A stretch of 54,448 bases of DNA from Propionibacteriaceae bacterium (GTDB lineage Bacteria > Actinomycetota > Actinomycetes > Propionibacteriales > Propionibacteriaceae): NCBI GenBank assembly GCA_031265875.1, contig JAISCA010000017.1, forward strand, positions 1 to 54,448. Direction: 5' to 3'. Shown piece by piece: positions 16,202 through 23,738 of this stretch. Both the position numbers and the translations under genes were made by a program. Each line of letters opens with the position of its first letter. The first letter of the stretch is position 1. Under the pieces are notes generated by a model that saw nothing but the letters and a program-made list of their open reading frames with translations, had not been told where the DNA came from and did no database searches.

Positions 16202-18123
16202 GCGAACGAGTCAGCCTGGTCATGGCCGACGACCCGTCGATCCTGCCCCTCTTCCTCGAGCGCTTGGACCGAGCACCGCTGGATCGGGTCCGCTCGGATC
16301 GAGTCCAGCCGGATCAAGCCCCGCTGGATCGGACTGCGGCGGACGATCGGATCGGATGGGACTCAGCGCCGTCCCCGCCGCCCGTCGTCCGGCCCGACGC
16401 GGTCACTCCCAGGGCCGGTCTTGAGCCGGATCTGACCGAGCTGTTGGCCCGGATCGACCCCCACCGCTCAGCCGAGGCGGAGCGGCTGGCCGCCCGCCCG
16501 ACCCAGTCGTCGGTCCCGGCGGCAGAGCCCTGGCCGACCGCGTCTCCATCGCTCCCGGCCCCGGGGGCGGCGGCCCGGCCGATGCCGGGTCGAGCGACCT
16601 CGCTCCCGTATCGAGCGCTCCCGGACCCGTCGCTGCCAGCCTCAGCGAGCGCGTCCCCGGCGTGGTCGGATCGAGCGAGCGCGTCCCCGGCGCTCCCGGA
16701 CCAGACCGCCGGGACTCCAGGCGAGCCGGCGCTCAGCCCGCAGGACCGGGACTTCCTCCAGCTGGGACCGGTGGCCCTAGGCGATCAGCCGATCGATTGG
16801 GGCCTGGTGGGGCGGCTGCGGTCGGAGGCGTCCGAGCGGCTGAGCAGCCGGATCGGGGCCGACCGGGTCGACCGCGGGCAGCAGCAAAGATTGGGCCGGA
16901 CCGTCATCCACGATCTGCTGGAGGACCAAGCCGTCCAGGCCGCCGCCTCCGGTCAGGGGACTTGGGACCGTTCCTTCCAGGCCCGCGTCGGGCAGGCCGT
17001 CTTCGACGCCCTCTTCCGCCTCGGCCGTCTGCAACCTTTGGTCGACGACGATGCCATCGAGAACATCGTCATCGTCGGCCACGAGAACGTCTGGTTGGAG
17101 TACGCCGACGGCCGGCTGCTGCCCGGCCCGCCAGTGGCCGACTCGGATGACGAGTTGATCGACTTCCTGGTCTTCCTGGCTTCCCGCTCCGAGGTCAACG
17201 CCCGCTCCTTCAGCGAGGCCGAACCACGTCTGCACTTGCGCTTGGACGGCGGCGCCCGGCTGGCGGCGGCGGCCTGGGTGACGCCTCGGCCCTCGGTCGT
17301 GATCCGGCGCCACCGCCTGCGAGACGTCCACTTGGACGACCTGGTCGAGCTGGGCTGCCTCTCCCCGGTGGGGGCCAGCTTCCTGGCCGCCGCCGTCCGG
17401 GCCCGCCTGTCCATCGTGGTCTGCGGCGTCCAAGGGGCGGGCAAGACCACCTTGGTGCGGGCGCTGTGCGCCGAGATCCCGCCCGACGAGTCGATCGGCA
17501 CCTTCGAGACCGAGTACGAGTTGCACCTGCACGAGATGCCGGAACGCCACCCCGTCGTGCACGCCTGGGAGGCCCGGCCGGGCTCCGGCGAGCTGGGGCC
17601 GCAGGGCCGGCGGGCCGGTGAGTTCACCGTCGACGACGCCCTCTACGACTCCTTCCGCTTCAACCTCTCGCGCCAGATCGTGGGCGAGGTCCGGGGCCGG
17701 GAGGTGATGGCCATGATCAAGGCCATGCAGTCGGGGGCCGGCTCCCTCTCCACCACCCACGCCGACTCGGCCGCCGGGGCGGTGCGCAAACTCATCACCT
17801 GTGCCATGGAGGCCGGGCCGCATGTCACCCAGGAGTACGCCACCCGCGCCATCGCCGAGGACATCGATCTGATCGTCCACGTCCAAGCCGAGACCGAACG
17901 GCTGCCGACAGGCGGCTTCCGCAAGCGCCGGTGGGTGTCGCAGATCATCCGCCTCAATCCGGGCGAGGCGCCTTTGGGATACGCCATCTCGACCGTCTTC
18001 GAAGCCGGGCCGAACGCTCGGCTGGCCCAACCGGTCAGACTGCCCGACGATCTGCGCGGCCTGGCTCAGCACGGTTTCCGGCTGGGCGACTTCCAAGCCC
18101 ACCAGGCTGGGGCCGGGCTGTGA
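16198..18123 (+). CDS. tadA: TadA/CpaF secretion ATPase with long disordered N-terminus
   Basis: A 641-residue type II/IV secretion ATPase. Residues 1 to about 180 are low-complexity, rich in Pro, Ser, Ala and Asp/Arg repeats (LDRVRSDRVQPDQAPLDR, then PSLPASASASPAW), which is much longer than usual. The ATPase part begins near DRDFLQLGPVAL. Walker A is GVQGAGKTTL near residue 410, the Walker B and His box are IVGEVRGREVMAMIKAMQSG and SLSTTHADSA. It powers assembly of Flp pili at the cytoplasmic membrane. It overlaps both neighbours (ATGA and GTGA). Confidence 0.94.
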   Translation: MSERVSLVMADDPSILPLFLERLDRAPLDRVRSDRVQPDQAPLDRTAADDRIGWDSAPSPPPVVRPDAVTPRAGLEPDLTELLARIDPHRSAEAERLAARPTQSSVPAAEPWPTASPSLPAPGAAARPMPGRATSLPYRALPDPSLPASASASPAWSDRASASPALPDQTAGTPGEPALSPQDRDFLQLGPVALGDQPIDWGLVGRLRSEASERLSSRIGADRVDRGQQQRLGRTVIHDLLEDQAVQAAASGQGTWDRSFQARVGQAVFDALFRLGRLQPLVDDDAIENIVIVGHENVWLEYADGRLLPGPPVADSDDELIDFLVFLASRSEVNARSFSEAEPRLHLRLDGGARLAAAAWVTPRPSVVIRRHRLRDVHLDDLVELGCLSPVGASFLAAAVRARLSIVVCGVQGAGKTTLVRALCAEIPPDESIGTFETEYELHLHEMPERHPVVHAWEARPGSGELGPQGRRAGEFTVDDALYDSFRFNLSRQIVGEVRGREVMAMIKAMQSGAGSLSTTHADSAAGAVRKLITCAMEAGPHVTQEYATRAIAEDIDLIVHVQAETERLPTGGFRKRRWVSQIIRLNPGEAPLGYAISTVFEAGPNARLAQPVRLPDDLRGLAQHGFRLGDFQAHQAGAGL

Positions 18124-18980
18124 CACCGCTCATCCCAGCCCTCGGCGGCGCCCTGGTGGTGGGCGGTCTGCTGGCTGTCGTGCTGGGTCTCAAGCCCCGC
18201 CCGATCGTCGTCCGGCCGCCTCGGCGGCGTCTGCTCCGGTCCGGCCCAGGCTTCGACCGGACGGTCTGGTCGGTCGTGGGCGGTTTGGTCGGCGGGGTCG
18301 TGATCGCCCTGCTGACCGGCTGGGTGGTGGCCATCTTGATCCTGCCGGTGGCCGTCGTCGGCCTGCCCCGTTTGTTGTCCAAGTCGGCCGACGCCCAACG
18401 TATCGGCGCCTTGGAGGCGATGGAGGAGTGGACTCGGTCCCTGTCCGGCGTCCTGACGGCCGGGGTCGGGCTGGAACAAGCCCTGGTCGCGACGGCCCGT
18501 TCGACGCCGACCGCCATCCAGCCCCAAGTCGCCCGCCTGGTGGCTCGACTGCGCGCCCGCTGGACCACCGAGGCCGCTTTACGGGCCTTCGCCGACGATT
18601 TGAACGACATCACCGGCGACTTGATCGCGGCCAACCTCATCCTGGGGGCCCGGCGGCGGGGATCCGGCCTGGCGGCCGTCTTGGAAGGGCTGGCCGAGTC
18701 GGTCGCGGCCGACGTCCGGGCCCGCCGCCAGATCGAGGCCGATCGGGCCAAGCCGCGCGCCACGGCCCGTTGGGTCACCATCATCACCATCGTCGTCCTA
18801 GTGGTGCTGTTCGCCTCCGGCGGTTACGTCGACCCGTATCGCAGCCCGACCGGGCAGATCGTTTTGGCCGGGCTGTTGACCGCCTACGCCGGGGTCTTGG
18901 TCTGGATGCGGCGGATGGCCCGGGGCGAGCAGCCGGCCCGCTTCATCGGCCACCAAGCCAGGCGGGAGGCGGCCCGATGA
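18120..18980 (+). CDS. tadB: TadB-like pilus inner-membrane protein
   Basis: A 286-residue membrane protein starting at the GTG that overlaps the ATPase stop (GTGA). There are membrane segments near the N-terminus, at residues 50-85, and at the C-terminus (WVTIITIVVLVVLFASGGY). The T2SF/GspF core reads EEWTRSLSGVLTAGVGLEQA and LILGARRRGSGLAAVLEGLA. With TadC it forms the platform on which the ATPase acts. Confidence 0.92.
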   Translation: MTPLIPALGGALVVGGLLAVVLGLKPRPIVVRPPRRRLLRSGPGFDRTVWSVVGGLVGGVVIALLTGWVVAILILPVAVVGLPRLLSKSADAQRIGALEAMEEWTRSLSGVLTAGVGLEQALVATARSTPTAIQPQVARLVARLRARWTTEAALRAFADDLNDITGDLIAANLILGARRRGSGLAAVLEGLAESVAADVRARRQIEADRAKPRATARWVTIITIVVLVVLFASGGYVDPYRSPTGQIVLAGLLTAYAGVLVWMRRMARGEQPARFIGHQARREAAR

Positions 18981-19879
18981 CGACCACCGGACTGCGACTG
19001 GCCCTGGCCGGCGGCATCCTGCTGGGGTGCGGGTTGGCTCTGCTGCTGCGGCGCTTGCTGCCGGTGCGACCCGACCTGGCCGACTCGCTCGACCGTTTGG
19101 GTCCGCTGGTCGAACTCAGCGCGGCTGACCGGCCGGACCACGAACGGGCCCGGACCGATCGCTTGGGCCTTTGGGCCATGCGCGCCTTGCCGCCCAGTCT
19201 GGCCAACCCGCCGGGTCAAGACCTGGCCCTGATCGGGTTGTCGGCGGCCGCTTTCATGGGCCGTAAGTTGATTCTGGGCGCGCTGGGCCTGCTGTCGCCC
19301 TCGGTGGTGATGTCCGCCCTGGCCATCCTGGGTTTGCGACCGCCCTTTCTGATCCCTCTGCTGGCCTCGTTGGGGTTGGCCGTCCTCTCGTTCATGCTGC
19401 CGGACTGGCAGGTCAAACAGCGGGCCGCCCTGGCCCGGAACGAGTTCGCCCGGGCCCTCAGCGCGTACATCGACTTGGTGGCCCTGGAACGCCAGGCCGG
19501 TTCGGGCTCGCGCCAAGCCCTGGAGGTGGCGGCCGACGTGGGCGACTCCTGGGTCTTCCTACGTTTGAAAGAGGAGCTGGCCCACTCGACCTGGTCGGGC
19601 CAGGCCCCTTGGGACGCCCTGCACGGCTTGGCCGACCGGCTCGGTCTGCCCGAGCTGGCCGACCTGGCCGACATCATGCGCCTGTCCGGCACCGAGGGGG
19701 CGCAGGTCTACGGCACCTTGCGGGCGCGGGCCGCCGCTCTCCGAGCAGCCCTGCTCAACACCGAGCTGAGCCAGGCCAACGAGACGGCCGAGAAGTTGTC
19801 CGTGCCGGTCTCGGTGCTGGGCGTGGTCTTCCTCGTCATCCTGGTCGGTCCCGCCCTGTTCACCATGCTGTCTTTCTGA
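18977..19879 (+). CDS. tadC: TadC-like pilus inner-membrane protein
   Basis: A 300-residue protein with an N-terminal transmembrane segment, two central ones and a C-terminal one (VSVLGVVFLVILVGPALFTM). The T2SF core reads FARALSAYIDLVALERQAGS and LADIMRLSGTEGAQVYGTLR. It overlaps tadB by ATGA. A near-match of the second membrane platform protein in all Tad systems. Confidence 0.92.
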   Translation: MTTTGLRLALAGGILLGCGLALLLRRLLPVRPDLADSLDRLGPLVELSAADRPDHERARTDRLGLWAMRALPPSLANPPGQDLALIGLSAAAFMGRKLILGALGLLSPSVVMSALAILGLRPPFLIPLLASLGLAVLSFMLPDWQVKQRAALARNEFARALSAYIDLVALERQAGSGSRQALEVAADVGDSWVFLRLKEELAHSTWSGQAPWDALHGLADRLGLPELADLADIMRLSGTEGAQVYGTLRARAAALRAALLNTELSQANETAEKLSVPVSVLGVVFLVILVGPALFTMLSF

Positions 19880-19977
19880 AGGATCGCCCATGAACGACCA
19901 TCCGCTCTCCTCCACCTCCGTCATCTAGCCAGACCAACGATTCCGCGCCGCTCCACGAGCGCGAGAGAGGAACTGAA

Positions 19978-20205
19978 ATGTCCCGACTGATCACAGCCAT
20001 GACCCTGCTCTGGGCCAATCTGAACGATCCCAAAGCCTTACGCCGGCTGCTTCGTCCGGCCCAGCCGGAGCGGGGCTCGGTCACGATCGAGAACGTCATC
20101 TGGGCCATCGCCGTCATCATCATCGCCGGCATCGTGATCGCGGCCATCACGGCCTACGTCAGGAATGCCTCCGACCGTCTGGCCGGGATGGAACTGCCCG
20201 GATGA
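19978..20205 (+). CDS. Flp-type prepilin (small pilin)
   Basis: A 75-residue protein. The class III prepilin cleavage site is clear: ERG|SVTIENVIWAIAVII, with Gly at -1 and Glu at +5, followed by a hydrophobic helix (VIWAIAVIIIAGIVIAAITA). The leader of 33 residues is long for an Flp pilin. The gene lies 98 bp after tadC with its own ribosome binding site (GAGAGAGGAA), as expected for a strongly expressed pilin, and overlaps the next gene by ATGA. Processing would need the prepilin peptidase encoded at 45.4 kb. Confidence 0.8.
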   Translation: MSRLITAMTLLWANLNDPKALRRLLRPAQPERGSVTIENVIWAIAVIIIAGIVIAAITAYVRNASDRLAGMELPG

Positions 20206-20762
20206 GCGGGCCGGCCGTGCGGGGCGGCCCGGCGACCCGGCAGGGCGGCCCTCGGCGGGCCGATGACCGGGTCCGACTGGCGTTTCCGTGTGGTCTGAGC
20301 GGTCGCCTGGTCGAACGGGCCGACGGGTGTGGGGCGTCCACGAGAGCCTGCGGCGGTGTTCGGCGCGGTCGTCTGATCGGGCGGGCCGCTGGATCCGTAG
20401 ACCGCGAGCGGGGGGCCGTGTCGCTGGAGATGGTGATCATCTTCCCCATCGTCCTGCTGGTGTCCTTGGCCGCCGTCCAAGCCGGGTTGTGGATGTACGC
20501 CCGCTCGCTCTGCCTGGCCGCCGCCCAAGAGGGCGCCTTGGTCGGGGCGACCCTGGGCTCCAGCCCAGCCCAGGCTGAGCGGGCGGCCGTGGCCTTCATC
20601 GAGGACGCGGCGCCTCGCTTCGCCCAGGTCCCGGTGGTGGAGGTGGCGCGCGGGGCCGAGCAGGTCACAGTGACGGTGACGGCCCGGATCCCGACTGTGT
20701 TGCCCGGCTTCCTCGACCAGGTCGACCAGACCGCCGCCTTGCCCGTGGAGCGGTACACATGA
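20202..20762 (+). CDS. TadE-like pseudopilin 1
   Basis: A 186-residue protein. The TadE prepilin-like motif RERG|AVSLEMVIIFPIVLLV sits at residues 68-83, with Gly at -1 and Glu at +5, followed by a membrane helix and a C-terminal extracellular part (YARSLCLAAAQEGALVGATL). The leader of about 71 residues is far longer than normal, but the ATGA overlap with the pilin gene and the lack of a later ATG or GTG favour the annotated start. TadE pseudopilins assist pilus assembly. Confidence 0.82.
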   Translation: MSGPAVRGGPATRQGGPRRADDRVRLAFPCGLSGRLVERADGCGASTRACGGVRRGRLIGRAAGSVDRERGAVSLEMVIIFPIVLLVSLAAVQAGLWMYARSLCLAAAQEGALVGATLGSSPAQAERAAVAFIEDAAPRFAQVPVVEVARGAEQVTVTVTARIPTVLPGFLDQVDQTAALPVERYT

Positions 20763-21397
20763 GACTGCGACCCCTGCGACTAGAACTGCGACCCCTGCGG
20801 TTAAAGCCGCCACCGGGCCCGCCGGATGGGCCCGGCCCAGGCCCACGACCCCGGAGTTCCACCCCAGCCGGCCGGGGTGACGGGCCCGCCGTAATCGGCT
20901 CGGTCGGACAGTCTGGTCAGCCGGGTTTGATCGGTTCGGCCGGCCGGACCCGTACGGCCGGGTCGCCTGCACCGAACAGGCGGGACCGCGAAGCCGGCTC
21001 GGCCAGCCTGGAAGTCGTCATCTTGACCCCGGCTCTGATCGGGCTGACCATGCTGGTGGTGCTGGCCGGTTTGATCGGACTGGCCCGGCAGGCCGTCGAC
21101 CAGGTGGCCTGGGAGGCCGCCCGCGAGGCCTCCTTGGCCCGGGGCCCGGACCAAGCCGTGGCCCAGGCCAGCGGCCGGGCCCAGGCCCTGTTGGCCGGAC
21201 AGTTCGACTGTCTGTCCGGGCCGCAAGTGACGGTTGACACCTCCGGCTTCAGCGTCCCGGGCGACCAGATCGGCTTCGTCCGGGTCGAGGTCGTCTGCCA
21301 GGTCAGTCTGTCCGACATCGCCATCCCCGGCCTGCCCGGCAGCGTCACCATCCGAGCCGAGGCCAGCTCCCCCATCGACTTCTACCGGGGGCGATGA
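20759..21397 (+). CDS. TadE-like pseudopilin 2
   Basis: A 212-residue protein overlapping the previous gene by ATGA. The N-terminal 75 residues are unusual: RLRPLRLELRPLRLK followed by Pro/Gly-rich sequence. The prepilin motif EAG|SASLEVVILTPALIGL comes next, then a membrane helix and a domain with AWEAAREASLARG. The end SSPIDFYRGR and following bases are duplicated, in decayed form, at 23124-23194. Confidence 0.82.
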   Translation: MRLRPLRLELRPLRLKPPPGPPDGPGPGPRPRSSTPAGRGDGPAVIGSVGQSGQPGLIGSAGRTRTAGSPAPNRRDREAGSASLEVVILTPALIGLTMLVVLAGLIGLARQAVDQVAWEAAREASLARGPDQAVAQASGRAQALLAGQFDCLSGPQVTVDTSGFSVPGDQIGFVRVEVVCQVSLSDIAIPGLPGSVTIRAEASSPIDFYRGR

Positions 21398-21503
21398 TGG
21401 CGCCCCGAGCCGGTCGACGGTGGCCGGGTTCTCCGTCAGGCTGGTGGCCGCTGCTTCGGCCACCGCTCGAACCGCTCAAACTTACGAAGGGATACCGAAA
21501 TGA
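21394..21503 (+). pseudogene. TadF-like remnant with internal deletion
   Basis: Begins ATGATGGCG like the intact gene at 23191 and ends with the same TYEGIPK-type end, but about 400 bp of the middle are missing and the frame shifts. It overlaps the TadE-like 2 stop and the following lipoprotein start exactly as its intact counterpart overlaps its own neighbours. Confidence 0.7.
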
Positions 21504-22123
21504 ATGAAGCTAAGGCCGTCGTCCGTTGGCTGGCCGTGACTGGTTTGACTGTCGCGATCGGGTTGACGGGGGCGTGCTCGCCCAAACCGGCCGCCGAGCC
21601 GACCGATACGCCCACTTTCCCCGTTTCGAGTGAGACGCCGAGCCCGGAGCCGACGGGGCCGCAGCCGGCGGCCTACGACCAGTTCTGGACGGCCAACCAG
21701 CTGGCGGCGGTGCGAATGGTGGAGCGACATCAGGAACTCATTCAGGCGTATTACCGAGGCGAGATGATGTACGACGGGGTGCCGGACCTCGATCCGATCT
21801 ATGGTGTCTCGGCTATGACGGATTGGAGCGAGATGATCGCGAGGGTGAACCAGTTCGCGATCAGTGGACAGAGCATCACGGGACCAGGTGTTGTCTTCAC
21901 GATGTGGAATGTCAGCTCGGAGACGACAAACGCCGATGGGGCGCAACAGATCACGGTCGTGACCTGCGCGGATCCGAGTTTGGTGCGGGTTATCGACGCG
22001 ACAGGCAACGATGTGACCAACCCTGACCGCCACCAGATCCTTGAGACCTACACAGTGCAGTGGGTGGAGGAGCAGTCCGACTGGCGTGTGGTGTTGAGCC
22101 GGTCGGAAGACACATTATGTTGA
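21500..22123 (+). CDS. Lipoprotein of unknown function in the Tad locus
   Basis: A 207-residue exported lipoprotein. The signal peptide ends LTGAC with the lipidated cysteine at residue 26, followed by a Pro/Thr/Ser linker (EPTDTPTFPVSSETPSPEPT). The folded part (YDQFWTANQLAAVRMVERHQ to the C-terminus) has the size and pattern of an NTF2-like or lumazine-binding-like domain, which is a guess. The N-terminal MNEAKAVVR is duplicated as MTEAKAVAR at 23691. It overlaps the next gene by 7 bp, so the two are coupled. Confidence 0.7.
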   Translation: MNEAKAVVRWLAVTGLTVAIGLTGACSPKPAAEPTDTPTFPVSSETPSPEPTGPQPAAYDQFWTANQLAAVRMVERHQELIQAYYRGEMMYDGVPDLDPIYGVSAMTDWSEMIARVNQFAISGQSITGPGVVFTMWNVSSETTNADGAQQITVVTCADPSLVRVIDATGNDVTNPDRHQILETYTVQWVEEQSDWRVVLSRSEDTLC

Positions 22124-23088
22124 GAGCATTCAGAATGCTCAGCCAGGTGGTGGTCACCGTGCTCCTGGCCGGGGCGGCCTGGACGATCACCCCTGGCGGC
22201 GAAGCGAGAGCCGATGTCCAATGCACCAGCCGCGACAGCACGACCGGCGTATGCCTGGTCCAGGCCGGCGGGGATGCCGTTCCTCTGACCGGCGGCAGTT
22301 CGTCGTCTGAGAGTGGTCCGGTGACGTGTTGGAGTCCGGCGGTGGGTGAAGTGCCTTGTCAGACCGAGTATGGCTGGTGGGACAACGGGCGGAAGTGTTA
22401 TTTGGATCAGGCTTACGATCTCAGCCGGGTGACCGACCCGGCGGCGGTGCCTAGCCAGTACGGGCGTTTCTACGATCAGCATGGTTTGACTGGGGTGGTC
22501 ATGTTTTGCGCGACGCCGTACATCTTGAATCCGCCGCGCCTCATGACCACTATGACTTGGTTCCCGTCTCCGCCGGCCCCGTTGCCGGATCCGTTGGTCT
22601 TGGCCGAGCAGGCGGTGGCGAAGATGGGCTTGGAGGGGCCGGAGATGGGGGTCTGGCCGGGCGACTGGTACGACTTGAATCCGAAGGCTTGGGGCGCGGT
22701 CAGGATTCCGGTTTGGTTCTGGGCCAAGGACGCCAAGCCGGGGGTGTCGGGGGTGGCGACGGCGTCGGCCTCCTCCGGCGGGCAGACGGTCATCGCCCAG
22801 GCTCGTTTGAGCAGCGTGACATGGAGCGATGACGCCGGCCATCGGGTAGTCTGCGGCCTGGGATCGGTTCCCCACGCCTGGAACGAGACGGCCTGGGAAT
22901 CGCCTTCGGGCTGTGGCTGGACCTACGACAAAGAGGGCGATTACACGGTCACGGCGGTCACACGGATCAGAGTGGATTGGTCCGGCTACGGGCGTTCGGG
23001 TGTCATCGATCTGACCTTCACGGCCCCTTCGCACACTCTTCGGATCGGTGAGATCCAAGTCGTGGTCCGCTCCGGCGGGCTGTCGTGA
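22117..23088 (+). CDS. Secreted protein of unknown function in the Tad locus
   Basis: A 323-residue exported protein. The signal peptide runs MLRAFRMLSQVVVTVLLAGA to about EARA|D. The mature part is Trp- and Pro-rich, with LVLAEQAVAKMGLEGPEMGV, the segment AVRIPVWFWAKDAKPGVSG and a beta-rich C-terminal half (VTWSDDAGHRVVCGLGSVPH), plus several cysteines that could form disulfides. Proteins with the same VPVWLW-type segment occur widely in actinomycetes, some mislabelled ATP/GTP-binding, often near Tad genes; no function is established. The start overlaps the preceding lipoprotein gene. Confidence 0.65.
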   Translation: MLRAFRMLSQVVVTVLLAGAAWTITPGGEARADVQCTSRDSTTGVCLVQAGGDAVPLTGGSSSSESGPVTCWSPAVGEVPCQTEYGWWDNGRKCYLDQAYDLSRVTDPAAVPSQYGRFYDQHGLTGVVMFCATPYILNPPRLMTTMTWFPSPPAPLPDPLVLAEQAVAKMGLEGPEMGVWPGDWYDLNPKAWGAVRIPVWFWAKDAKPGVSGVATASASSGGQTVIAQARLSSVTWSDDAGHRVVCGLGSVPHAWNETAWESPSGCGWTYDKEGDYTVTAVTRIRVDWSGYGRSGVIDLTFTAPSHTLRIGEIQVVVRSGGLS

Positions 23089-23123
23089 AGCGGTGGCCAT
23101 GGCTGAGGTGGTGGATCTGAGAT

Positions 23124-23194
23124 CGGTCCGGCCCGGCGGCGTCACCAGGCCAGCCGACGCCAGTTCCCGCATCGACTTCGACCGGGGGCGATGA
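23124..23194 (+). pseudogene. Decayed 3' end of a TadE-like gene
   Basis: About 75 bp homologous to 21328-21402, encoding SSRIDFDRGR-stop where TadE-like 2 has SSPIDFYRGR-stop. It still provides the start-stop overlap for the TadF-like gene. It is the right-hand copy of a duplicated unit. Confidence 0.7.
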
Positions 23195-23694
23195 TGGCGG
23201 CGCGCTCAAGAACTGACTGTCCGCCGACCGGCCGATCGGCTCTCGCTGGACGTCGTCGCCTAGGCCGGCGGTCCGGCCGAGATGGGAACCTGGCCCGCGC
23301 CGAGTCTGGGTCGGTCACCCTGTTCGTCGTCCTGATGGTCTTCGTGGTCGCTTTGTTGGTCGGTTTCGTGGTCGACGCCAGCGGCGTCCTACACGCTCGT
23401 CAACGGGCCGCCGGTATCGCCCGGGAGGCCGCCCGGAGCGCCGCCCAGGAGATCGATCGGGCCAGTCTGACCAGTCAGCTCGGGATGGCCGAGCAGAACG
23501 CCGCCGACAACGCCAGGGCCTACATGGCGGCGGCCGGTTGCGACGACGGCCAAGTCATCATCGTGGCGGACACCATCGAAGTCATCTGCCATCAGACCTA
23601 CCGGCCGACGGTGGCCGGCTTCTTCACCGCTGTGGTCGTCTCTGGTTCGGCCACCGTTCAGGCCGCTCAAACTTACGAAGGCATACCGAAATGA
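23191..23694 (+). CDS. TadE/TadG-like Flp pilus assembly protein
   Basis: A 167-residue protein. After a basic leader of about 38 residues comes ESGSVTLFVVLMVFVVALLV, a membrane segment of the TadE/G N-terminal type, then VDASGVLHARQRAAGIAREA, the conserved helix after the membrane segment in actinobacterial Tad-locus proteins of this kind. A Cys pair (AAGCDDG and VICHQ) lies in the outer part. It ends TYEGIPK, matching the remnant at 21503. It is the last gene of the Tad locus, convergent with the ABC-F gene. Confidence 0.75.
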   Translation: MMAARSRTDCPPTGRSALAGRRRLGRRSGRDGNLARAESGSVTLFVVLMVFVVALLVGFVVDASGVLHARQRAAGIAREAARSAAQEIDRASLTSQLGMAEQNAADNARAYMAAAGCDDGQVIIVADTIEVICHQTYRPTVAGFFTAVVVSGSATVQAAQTYEGIPK

Positions 23695-23738
23695 CTGAAG
23701 CTAAGGCCGTCGCTCGAATCAGCGCGCAGAAGCCCAGT
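23691..23738 (+). pseudogene. Remnant of a lipoprotein gene start
   Basis: ATG overlapping the TadF-like stop and encoding MTEAKAVAR, closely matching MNEAKAVVR of the lipoprotein at 21500. Similarity ends after about 30 bp, and the frame then runs antisense into the ABC-F gene. Confidence 0.6.

Noticed and set aside
19890-19928. Twelve-codon ORF between tadC and the pilin gene
   Set aside because: No ribosome binding site and no coding features; likely leader of the pilin transcript.
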